Source of the DNA: Pontibacter qinzhouensis | GTDB lineage: Bacteria > Bacteroidota > Bacteroidia > Cytophagales > Hymenobacteraceae | DNA length: 47,373 bases | Assembly (NCBI RefSeq): GCF_008017455.1 | Contig: NZ_VRTY01000043.1 | Coordinates: 1-47,373 of the forward strand | Direction: 5' to 3' | In this document: piece by piece, positions 32,596 to 39,497 of the stretch | Position numbering within the stretch: position 1 is the stretch's first letter | How the letters are laid out: each line of letters begins with the position of its first letter | Program-made: the position numbers and the translations under genes | Notes under the pieces: model-generated | The model's input: only the letters and a program-made list of their open reading frames with translations | What the model was told of the DNA's origin: nothing | Databases searched by the model: none

Positions 32596-33657
32596 TTGAA
32601 ACTACTAGGATTTATACTGAGCCGACTGGGGCATGGCCTGCTGATACTGCTGGGCGTGCTGGTGGCCGTGTTTTTCCTGTTTAATGTGCTACCCGGTGAC
32701 CCTGTGGCGCTGCTGGCCGGCCAACGCTCCGACCTTTCTACCCGCGATGCCATTACTAAAGAACTGGGGCTGGACAAGCCGCTGCCGGCGCAGCTGCTGT
32801 ATTATGTAAACGATGTGTCGCCGCTATCGGTGCACGAGGCTACGGAGGCGAACCAGCAAAAGTACGATTACACCACCTTAGTTAATGTTGGCAATGATGT
32901 GGTAGTCTGGAAAATGCCTTACCTGCGCCGCTCGTTCCAGAGCAACAAAAATGTAACCGATATCCTGCTCGACCACTTCCCCGGTACACTCTGGCTCGCT
33001 GTGGCCGCCATGATTATTGCGCTTGTGCTGGGTATTTTGTTTGGCGTGCTGGCCTCACTGCGCCCTCACAGCACCCTGGATCATGCGCTGGTTACTACGT
33101 CGGTGCTGGGTATTTCGGTACCGTCTTTTGTGGCAGCTATTCTTATTGCTATTACCTTCGGCTTTTACTGGAGCCACTGGACCGGCCTCAGCCTGACGGG
33201 GCAACTTTACGAGATCGATCCGTTTGAAGGCCGCCAGCTCATGCTCCGCAACCTGCTACTGCCAGCTGTGGCGCTGGGCATAAGGCCGCTGGCAGTTATT
33301 GTGCAGCTCACGCGCAGCTCCATGCTCGATGTTATGTCGCAGGACTACATCCGTACGGCAAAGGCAAAGGGCTTGAACCAGCGAAGGGTTATTGTGGGGC
33401 ATGCGCTTAAAAATGCGCTGAACCCGGTCGTAACGGCTGCTTCGGGTTGGATGGCATCGCTGATGGCAGGCGCTTTCTTTATAGAGTACATCTTTAACTG
33501 GAAGGGACTGGGAGCCGTTACCATTCAGGCAGTGCAGAACCTGGATTTTCCGCTGGTAATGGGAGCTACTTTATTTGTAGCCTTCCTGTTTGTACTCATC
33601 AATATTTTTGTAGACCTGCTCTACACCCTGCTCGACCCACGCGTGAAACTGGATTAA
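32596..33657 (+). CDS. ABC transporter permease, OppB/DppB type
   Basis: 353 aa, starting at TTG 32596. It has six membrane helices in the usual pattern: a first helix LLILLGVLVAVFFLFNVLPG, a long periplasmic loop (about 40-125), and then five helices. The coupling motif DYIRTAKAKGLNQRRVIVGH and ALKNALNPVVTAASG mark a peptide/nickel-family permease. No second permease, ATPase or binding protein lies beside it, so it must pair with components encoded elsewhere. A palindromic element follows 87 nt after the stop. Confidence 0.9.
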   Translation: MKLLGFILSRLGHGLLILLGVLVAVFFLFNVLPGDPVALLAGQRSDLSTRDAITKELGLDKPLPAQLLYYVNDVSPLSVHEATEANQQKYDYTTLVNVGNDVVVWKMPYLRRSFQSNKNVTDILLDHFPGTLWLAVAAMIIALVLGILFGVLASLRPHSTLDHALVTTSVLGISVPSFVAAILIAITFGFYWSHWTGLSLTGQLYEIDPFEGRQLMLRNLLLPAVALGIRPLAVIVQLTRSSMLDVMSQDYIRTAKAKGLNQRRVIVGHALKNALNPVVTAASGWMASLMAGAFFIEYIFNWKGLGAVTIQAVQNLDFPLVMGATLFVAFLFVLINIFVDLLYTLLDPRVKLD

Positions 33658-34132
33658 TTAATACGCTGCAGTAAACAAAAGCAGCTAACGGTACAGGAGC
33701 AAAGCTCTGGTAGCATACCATCTTCAGCGCTTCAGCACGAGCAGCCCTTGAACAAAAAAGCGCGAAAATCCTTCCGGAGGCCGTTTTTATTAGAATAATC
33801 GGTTAATTTCTAAATTATTTAATGGCTGAATTGTAAGTGTAAATATTCAGGTAATGCCAGGCTATCCTGAATGAGTGAATAACCCTCAACTATCGCTTTT
33901 TAACCAACAAACAGGGGCTGCCATGTGTAAGCTAACAACTGTTTTTTTTAGCTTTGGCACCTCTCTGAAGACAAATCAGTTAAAACGAATTATGCCAAAT
34001 TAATTGCTGCCTTCTATCTTGCTGCGCGCTGCAATAAAGTCATAAGGAGCGGGTTTGGTGCGTTTTTTGCTAAATATTCAATATTCTAAATGTATTAGTG
34101 CAAAAATTTATTAATCTGGTAATCTACAGGCG
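33658..34132. other. Intergenic region upstream of aroK
   Basis: 475 bp without genes. It contains palindromic copy I (33745-33800) and a TAGCTTTG match to the -7 consensus at 33949-33956, which would give aroK a leader of about 170 nt. Confidence 0.45.
33745..33800 (+). repeat. Dispersed palindromic element, copy I
   Basis: CCCTTGA, AACAAAAAAGCGCG spacer, AAAATCCTTCCGGAGG core, CCGTTTTTATTAGAATAATC tail. It is 87 nt 3' of the permease gene, in the same orientation. Confidence 0.65.
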
Positions 34133-34642
34133 ATGCTACTATTTTTAGTCGGAATGATGGGCTCTGGCAAATCTACGCTGGGGCGACAGCTGGCCAAGCA
34201 CCTGCAAGTGCCTTTTGTAGACCTGGATGAGTACCTGGAAGGGCGGGAAGGCCGGACCATTGCGCAGATTTTTGAGCAGGACGGCCCTGTGCATTTCAGG
34301 ATGCTGGAGCGCAGGGCGCTTGAGGCGGTGGTGCAGGAATACAGCCAGGCTGTGGTGGCAACAGGTGGGGGAGCCCCTTGTTTTCACGACAACATGGCAT
34401 TTATAAACCTGCACGGTGACAGTGTTTTTCTGGATGTGCCGGTGGAAGAAATACTCAGAAGGCTTGTAGCTACAGATCTGCGCACGCGCCCGCTGCTGGC
34501 CAATAAATCAGAGGCAGAACTTAACCTGTTTCTTACCAGTACCTTAGCCGAAAGAAGAGCTTTTTATGAAAAGGCCACTTACTGTTTAAGCGAAAAAGTT
34601 TATAACATTGATGCCTTGTTAGCGTTAATCAACAGTAAATAG
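34133..34642 (+). CDS. aroK: Shikimate kinase
   Basis: Phosphorylates shikimate at the 3-hydroxyl in the aromatic amino-acid pathway. It is 169 aa, the standard length. The P-loop is GMMGSGKST (residues 7-15). Shikimate-binding residues lie in VDLDEYLE (D32-x-D34) and the FRMLERRAL Arg, followed by the GGGAP loop (78-82) and the lid RTRPLLA. A single gene with no other aro genes nearby. Confidence 0.94.
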   Translation: MLLFLVGMMGSGKSTLGRQLAKHLQVPFVDLDEYLEGREGRTIAQIFEQDGPVHFRMLERRALEAVVQEYSQAVVATGGGAPCFHDNMAFINLHGDSVFLDVPVEEILRRLVATDLRTRPLLANKSEAELNLFLTSTLAERRAFYEKATYCLSEKVYNIDALLALINSK

Positions 34643-34786
34643 CAAGCATCGTTAGTAGTAGTGGCCCAATGATAAAGAGAAAGTATTCATCTTTGTAGAT
34701 TGTGGCAGACAGTAAAATGCTGCAGTTTTTTGACTCATTAGCAACTCAGTGTACAGCTGAAATAAAATTGTAATTAGTAACCTCTT

Positions 34787-35395
34787 ATGAAACCGAACCA
34801 CAAAGGACGCGCTCAAATCTTTCAAAATCCCGTTCTGGAAAGACTTACGAGAACCCACATTGCCCTTCCTATTATCATTTTTATCAGTATTGCGGGCGGG
34901 CTTATTTATTACGGTATTACCTATAGCTTTATAAGTGTAATAGAGGCCTCAGCTTTGTTTATGCTGGGCTGGCTCATTTTTACATTGCTGGAGTACCTGG
35001 CCCACCGGTTTATCTTCCATATGGATACCAACACGCCGCTAAAGAAAAATATTCAGTACACGTTTCATGGCAACCACCACGAGTTCCCGAAAGACAAGGA
35101 GCGTCTGGCTATGCCTCCGATCGTGAGCGTGTTTATCGCTTCGCTACTGTTCTTTATTTTTAAGCTGGTATTTGGGCCATTGGTGTTTGGCATAGTGGCT
35201 GGCCTCTTGTTTGGCTATGCCCTATACCTGTTTGTGCACTACGCGGTGCACGCTTATGCACCGCCTAAAAACTTTTTAAACATATTGTGGCTGCACCACA
35301 GCATTCATCATTACAAAGACCCTGAAGCAGCCTTTGGCGTATCGTCGCCGCTCTGGGACTATATTTTGGGTACTATGCCTAAAAGAAATAAATAA
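34787..35395 (+). CDS. Fatty acid hydroxylase / sterol desaturase family protein
   Basis: 202 aa with four membrane helices. The di-iron histidine motifs are H-R-F-I-F-H (after LEYLA), H-G-N-H-H, H-Y-A-V-H and H-H-S-I-H-H, in the order of fatty acid 2-hydroxylases. Bacteroidota make sphingolipids and ornithine lipids with hydroxylated chains, so an acyl-chain hydroxylase in the inner membrane is the likely role (inference). The gene is alone, with a terminator 26 bp downstream. Confidence 0.87.
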   Translation: MKPNHKGRAQIFQNPVLERLTRTHIALPIIIFISIAGGLIYYGITYSFISVIEASALFMLGWLIFTLLEYLAHRFIFHMDTNTPLKKNIQYTFHGNHHEFPKDKERLAMPPIVSVFIASLLFFIFKLVFGPLVFGIVAGLLFGYALYLFVHYAVHAYAPPKNFLNILWLHHSIHHYKDPEAAFGVSSPLWDYILGTMPKRNK

Positions 35396-35420
35396 GCAGC
35401 AACTTTAAGCTGCAACAACT

Positions 35421-35450
35421 AAAAAGGGAGCCTTAACAGCTCCCTTTTTT
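35421..35450. terminator. Bidirectional terminator
   Basis: AAAAAGGGAGC (35421-35431), loop CTTAACA, GCTCCCTTTTT (35439-35449) plus one more T. It serves the hydroxylase (plus) and the small lipoprotein gene (minus). Confidence 0.8.
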
Positions 35451-35471
35451 CGTTTCCTATAGTTTATTTAG

Positions 35472-35648
35472 TTATCTCCGGCCTCCAAGCTTTCTGAAAA
35501 TCCAGATAACGATGAGTACGATAATGACAATGATGATAACTGCTGTCCACATACCAGCTTTAAAGATGTCGCCTATAACCTGGCAGCTGCTGAAGGTAAC
35601 CATCAGCATGATGAGCAGAGAGAAAATGTAAGGTCTTATGTTTTTCAT
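35472..35648 (-). CDS. Small lipoprotein with C-terminal membrane helix
   Basis: 58 residues, MKNIRPYIFSLLIMLMVTFS then SCQVIGDIFKAGMWTAV, a very hydrophobic Ile/Val run, and WIFRKLGGRR. The lipobox-like FSSC (C22) suggests lipid modification, and the second helix (about 33-51) would anchor it further. The same layout (signal, C-x-V-I-G-x-I-F-K-A-G-M-W-T) recurs in Bacteroidota proteins, sometimes labelled as phosphatidate cytidylyltransferase, which a 58-residue protein cannot be. Function unknown. Confidence 0.8.
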   Translation of the reverse strand: MKNIRPYIFSLLIMLMVTFSSCQVIGDIFKAGMWTAVIIIVIIVLIVIWIFRKLGGRR

Positions 35649-35826
35649 AGTTTCAGTTTTTTTGATGAGGAAGTGATCAGGGCAGTGCCTGGTTTTTCTG
35701 CTTCCTTAAATGTATGACAATATTACCATGTGTATAAGGAGAATACTGTTATTCTGAACAAAAGGTTAACTTAAGCAGGTGGCTAATCTTTTTTTGTCGC
35801 CTAAATTAGCTCTTATCATGACCATA

Positions 35827-35885
35827 CCCTTGAGCCTGTAGGCACCTAAAAAGCTTCGGAAGGGCAAAATCATTAGAATAATTTG
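35827..35885 (+). repeat. Dispersed palindromic element, copy J
   Basis: CCCTTGA head, GCCTGTAGGC spacer hairpin, AAAAAGCTTCGGAAGGG core, CAAAATCATTAGAATAATTTG tail. It lies in a divergent spacer, not 3' of a gene in its own direction. Confidence 0.6.
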
Positions 35886-36200
35886 TGAATAGGAACGGAC
35901 TGTCTTATTTTAGTTGTAAGAGTCTTTTAATCAGGAGTATGTGGTAGCTTTAGTGAGCCTTAAGCTAAGTGCAGGGCAACAGCAGGTACCGTAATGGTGT
36001 GGATAACTAATGTTATTAACATTATTACTAACATTTTTAGTTGGTAACTAAAAGCTTTAGCTGGCGCTGCAGCATATATAGTGTTGGCTTGGGTAAGCTC
36101 GCGTAGTTGCCTGTTTGTAGTTCTGCGGCAGGAGTACTTTAAGTTGGCTCTTCTTGCCTAACCGACTTTAACCTGAAATAGGAATGCCACAAAAAGTTTA

Positions 36201-36234
36201 TTTGTCGCGATCAGCCCTTCTTTTGTCATTTTTG
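36201..36234 (+). promoter_or_regulatory. Putative promoter of the SRPBCC-VOC unit
   Basis: TTTG at 36201-36204, a 22-bp spacer and CATTTTTG at 36227-36234, a near match to TAnnTTTG. It is about 77 nt before the ATG. Confidence 0.4.
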
Positions 36235-36311
36235 CACCTCATCGGTCTGCGATCGGAAAGCTAAATTTGTAATATCAATAAGGCAATACGTTAAACATAA
36301 CCAATTTACCC

Positions 36312-37199
36312 ATGGAAACGACAGCAAAAACCACCAGCATTACAGTACGCGCAACCGTACAGGCACCGGTAGAGAAAGTATGGCAGTACTGGACCTCGCC
36401 ACAGCACATTACCCAGTGGAACAATGCCTCTGACGATTGGCATACGCCCCGGGCTGAAAACGACTTAAGTGTTGGCGGCCAGTTTACCTCGCGAATGGAG
36501 GCAAAGGATGGCAGTATGGGCTTCGACTTTAAGGGTACCTATACCAAGGTGCAGGAGCACGAACTGCTGGAATACGAACTTGAGGATGGCAGAAAAGTGC
36601 AGGTGCTGTTCGCTGGTGCCGCTAAAGAGACCACCATTACCGAAACGTTTGATGCGGAACAGACTCATTCTCCGGAGATGCAGCAGGCAGGCTGGCAAGC
36701 CATTTTAGATAATTTCAAACGCTACGTAGAATCATCTGTTGACCTGGAGACCCTGCACTATGAGATAAGCATTGGTGCCAGTGCTGAAAAAGTGTACAAA
36801 ACCATGCTTCAGAGCGAATCTTACAGTGCCTGGACTGCCGTCTTCAGCCCATCATCACATTATAAAGGCTCCTGGGAGAAAGGAAGTAAAATCTTGTTTC
36901 TGGGAGAGGACAATGACGGGAACATCGGGGGCATGGTGAGCCGGATAAAAGAAAATATACTGAACAGGTTTGTGAGCATAGAGCACCTGGGCATGGTGCA
37001 GAACAACGAAGAAACTACCAGCGGCGCAGAGGTAGCAGGCTGGGCAGGGGCTATGGAAAATTATACCTTTACGGAAGTAGAAGGAGAAACCCAACTTTCT
37101 ATAGACGTGGATACAACCCAGGAGCATAAAGCTTATTTTGCGGAAGCATGGCCAAAGGCTTTGCAAAAATTGAAGGCAATGTGTGAAGCCTCCAACTAA
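36312..37199 (+). CDS. Tandem SRPBCC (AHSA1-like) domain protein
   Basis: 295 aa made of two START/Bet v1-like domains. The first (about 8-140) has ITVRATVQAPVEKVWQYWTS, HITQWNNASDDWH and the C-terminal helix GWQAILDNFKRYVES. The second (about 148-295) has LHYEISIGASAEKVYKTMLQ, YSAWTAVFSPSSHYKGSW and AEAWPKALQKLKAMCE. Single-domain relatives bind hydrophobic ligands or resemble Hsp90 activator Aha1; what the double form does is unknown. A VOC-fold protein follows after 32 bp, a pairing often seen with small SRPBCC genes. Confidence 0.83.
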   Translation: METTAKTTSITVRATVQAPVEKVWQYWTSPQHITQWNNASDDWHTPRAENDLSVGGQFTSRMEAKDGSMGFDFKGTYTKVQEHELLEYELEDGRKVQVLFAGAAKETTITETFDAEQTHSPEMQQAGWQAILDNFKRYVESSVDLETLHYEISIGASAEKVYKTMLQSESYSAWTAVFSPSSHYKGSWEKGSKILFLGEDNDGNIGGMVSRIKENILNRFVSIEHLGMVQNNEETTSGAEVAGWAGAMENYTFTEVEGETQLSIDVDTTQEHKAYFAEAWPKALQKLKAMCEASN

Positions 37200-37231
37200 A
37201 CATCTTTTAAACTAACAATAATTAGACTCAC

Positions 37232-37675
37232 ATGGCACAAGTAAGCACCTACCTCAACTTCCCGAGCCAGACAGAGGAAGCCTTTAACTTCTACAAAGCT
37301 GTTTTCGGCACTGAATTTATTGGCGGTATTTCCCGCTTCGGAGATATTCCTCCGTCTGATGACATGCCTCCTGTGGCGGAAGCCGATAAGAACTTGATCA
37401 TGAATGTGGCCTTGCCTATTTTGGGTGGGCATGTGATTATGGGAACAGATGCGACCGAGTCGATGGGCTTTAAGTTGAACATGGGCAACAACATGTACAT
37501 TATGCTGCAACCCGATACGCGTGAGGAAACGGAGCAGCTGTTTAAAGCGCTTTCGGCTGGTGGTGCGGTAGAGCAGGAGCTGCAGGATATGTTCTGGGGC
37601 GATTACTATGGCAGCTGCCGCGATAAGTTTGGCGTTGGCTGGATGTTTAACTGCGACCAGAAAAAAGAAGCTTAA
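37232..37675 (+). CDS. VOC family protein (PhnB/glyoxalase-like)
   Basis: 147 aa with the paired beta-alpha-beta-beta-beta modules of the vicinal oxygen chelate fold. YLNFPSQTEEAFNFYKAVFG opens module one, and MYIMLQPDTREETEQLFKAL with DYYGSCRDKFGVGWMFN forms module two. This is the PhnB-like branch, whose members lack a demonstrated reaction. It is probably co-transcribed with the SRPBCC gene. It is the last chromosomal gene before the tRNA-Asn site. Confidence 0.87.
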   Translation: MAQVSTYLNFPSQTEEAFNFYKAVFGTEFIGGISRFGDIPPSDDMPPVAEADKNLIMNVALPILGGHVIMGTDATESMGFKLNMGNNMYIMLQPDTREETEQLFKALSAGGAVEQELQDMFWGDYYGSCRDKFGVGWMFNCDQKKEA

Positions 37676-37736
37676 CCAACACCGGTAAAAGCTGGCGATA
37701 GTAGCGGCGGCTTTGTGAGCAGAACGTTTGTAAACG

Positions 37737-37775
37737 AAAAAGCCACTTATCGATTTTACTCGAAAGTGGCTTTTT
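37737..37775 (-). terminator. Terminator of the original tRNA-Asn gene
   Basis: AAAAAGCCACTT (37737-37748) pairs with AAGTGGCTTTTT (37764-37775). On the minus strand it lies directly after the tRNA 3' end, so it belonged to the tRNA gene before integration. It may also stop transcription from the VOC gene. Confidence 0.7.
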
Positions 37776-37779
37776 AAAG

Positions 37780-37827
37780 CTCCCCCTCTTGGGCTCGAAC
37801 CAAGGACCCCATGATTAACAGTCATGC
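37780..37827 (-). tRNA. tRNA-Asn (GUU) 3' fragment, left attachment site of the element
   Basis: On the minus strand one reads the anticodon arm CATGA-CTGTTAA-TCATG (anticodon GTT), the variable loop, the T arm CTTGG-TTCGAGC-CCAAG and the acceptor 3' strand AGGGGGA plus discriminator G. The 5' third of the tRNA (acceptor 5' strand and D arm) is absent: upstream bases are AT-rich and do not fold. This is the truncated copy left when an element integrates into a tRNA gene. The intact tRNA should lie at the other end of the element, beyond the window. Confidence 0.85.
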
Positions 37828-37937
37828 CAAAGGTGTTTATTGTTAGTTTTAAATATTCGTAAAAAGCCTGTTTTTAGCCAAATTAAGCGGTTTTTGTTTC
37901 TCCTTGTTTAGCGATATTCCTTGACTTTTTGATGGTT

Positions 37938-37976
37938 TGTGTGCAAATTGTGTGTACAGAAACTTATTTGCACACA
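37938..37976. promoter_or_regulatory. Inverted repeat abutting the integrase start
   Basis: TGTGTGCAAAT (37938-37948) and ATTTGCACACA (37966-37976) are perfect 11-bp inverted copies 17 bp apart. The second ends one base before the integrase ATG. It is a likely operator for the integrase gene or a recombination arm site. Confidence 0.55.
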
Positions 37977-37977
37977 C

Positions 37978-39297
37978 ATGATACCTGTACTTACTTCCGT
38001 AATGCTGGATACCAGAAGGACCTTGAAAGACGGTTCCTTTCCGGTAAGGTTACGGCTAACCTATCAACGACAGCGCAAATATTACAACACTAGCTACTCT
38101 TTAAGCGAGACAGAATTCTCTAAAGTTCAAGCTGAAAAACCTAAGGGGAAATACAAGGAGCTGCAGATAGCCTTCCAGGCGATAGAGCAGAAGGCCTTAA
38201 GTATCATTCGAAACCTGGATGTCTTCACATTTGAGCAGTTCGAAAAGAAGTATTTAAAAACTGCCGTCAAAAATGATGTCTTTACTGCCTTTGAACAACA
38301 GGTAAAAAACCTGGCGGAAGAAGGCAGGGTAGGGACGGCCAGCAGTTATGAGAGTGCCAGCCTTAGCCTGCTCTCTTATATTCACAAGCAGCCCTTAAAC
38401 AGGAACAAAGGTTTAACCAGGGCGAAAGCAAACGAGAAAAAGGAAAATCTGCTGAAAAAGCGGAAACCTCTGGCTTATGCTGCTATCACGGTTGATTTCC
38501 TGATGGGCTATGAGAAGTGGATGCTTCTACACGGCAATTCCATAACCACTATCGGTATCTACCTTAGAGCAGTCCGGGCCATCTACAACAATGCTATAGC
38601 TGCCGGAGAGGTGACCGTAGACCTGTACCCGTTCGGCAAAAGGAAATACCAGATACCTTCCGGGCGGAATGTGAAGAAAGCCCTGACACTGGCAGATATC
38701 GAGAAGATCTTCTCCTACCAGCCTGCTTCTGAAAATGAAGGCCGGGCACGGGACCTGTGGGTTTTTTCCTACCTATGCAACGGGATAAATGTAAAGGATA
38801 TAGCCCGGCTGAAATACAAACAACTCGATAAAGACACCATCACATTTGTCAGGGCTAAAACGGAACGCACCAGTCGCCAGAACCTTAAAGCTATCACGGC
38901 CATGCGGACACCGGAGATAGACGAGATCATCGAGAGATGGGGCAATAAACCTGCTTACAGTGAGGCTTATGTGTTTCCCTTACTTGAGCCTGAACTGTCA
39001 GCGAAAAAAGAACTGGCAAAAGTTCAACATGCCACCAAGACCATCAACAAGTACATTAAGCGCGTGGCGGCTGCGGTTGGCATTGAGAAGAATGTGAGCA
39101 CTTATACCGCCAGGCACTCTTTCTCTACTGTTCTCAAACGTGCAGGAGCACCGATAGAGCTTATATCCGAATCATTGGGGCACTCTAATCTCAGGACTAC
39201 TGAAAGCTACCTGGATAGCTTTGAGGATGATGTGAAGAGGCAGTACACAGCGCAGCTGACAGCTTTCAAGAATGCCAGTCTCGGTAAGCTTAGTTAA
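37978..39297 (+). CDS. Tyrosine recombinase (integrase) of the mobile element
   Basis: 439 aa from the ATG at 37978; the frame is open 13 codons further, through the inverted repeat. The N-terminal arm-binding and SAM-like core domains (about 1-220) are followed by a catalytic domain. It has R379 and S381 in YTARHSFST, H402 in LGHSNLRTT and the nucleophile Y411 in TESYLDSF. The usual first Arg position reads LCNGINVKDIARL, with Asn where Arg is expected, a change also reported in some Bacteroidota integrases. It reads away from the attachment site 150 bp to its left and should integrate the element at tRNA-Asn. Confidence 0.9.
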   Translation: MIPVLTSVMLDTRRTLKDGSFPVRLRLTYQRQRKYYNTSYSLSETEFSKVQAEKPKGKYKELQIAFQAIEQKALSIIRNLDVFTFEQFEKKYLKTAVKNDVFTAFEQQVKNLAEEGRVGTASSYESASLSLLSYIHKQPLNRNKGLTRAKANEKKENLLKKRKPLAYAAITVDFLMGYEKWMLLHGNSITTIGIYLRAVRAIYNNAIAAGEVTVDLYPFGKRKYQIPSGRNVKKALTLADIEKIFSYQPASENEGRARDLWVFSYLCNGINVKDIARLKYKQLDKDTITFVRAKTERTSRQNLKAITAMRTPEIDEIIERWGNKPAYSEAYVFPLLEPELSAKKELAKVQHATKTINKYIKRVAAAVGIEKNVSTYTARHSFSTVLKRAGAPIELISESLGHSNLRTTESYLDSFEDDVKRQYTAQLTAFKNASLGKLS

Positions 39298-39341
39298 GCT
39301 TTATATCCTATAGTTTGATCCTAATAGAGTAGTAAGTATGA

Positions 39342-39473
39342 TTTTATTCCGCACTTTGCAGTTCGCGAACCGGGAACTTTAACGATCTTGAAAACGCAGA
39401 TGTATGTGTCCGCAGAACATCTAACGGCAACCTGGATACCCTGATTGCGGAATCAACCACACTGAAGTAGCAA
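39342..39473 (+). pseudogene. Possible gene remnant upstream of the YhcG gene
   Basis: A 43-codon open stretch without a start codon, bounded upstream by TGA, reads RTGNFNDLENADVCVRRTSN then GNLDTLIAESTTLK and stop. Its composition looks protein-like, but I do not recognise it. A 10-bp palindrome, GTTCGCGAAC, lies at 39361-39370. It could be the end of a deleted gene or chance. Confidence 0.2.
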
Positions 39474-39497
39474 TAAAAAAACTGAGGAACATGTGCT

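Larger units (their letters stand above)
35649..36311. other. Intergenic region before the SRPBCC gene
   Basis: A 663-bp divergent spacer without a supported gene. It contains palindromic copy J (35827-35885). A promoter for the SRPBCC gene is likely at 36201-36234 (TTTG, 22 bp, CATTTTTG). AT-rich inverted stretches near 36010-36060 have no clear meaning. Confidence 0.5.
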
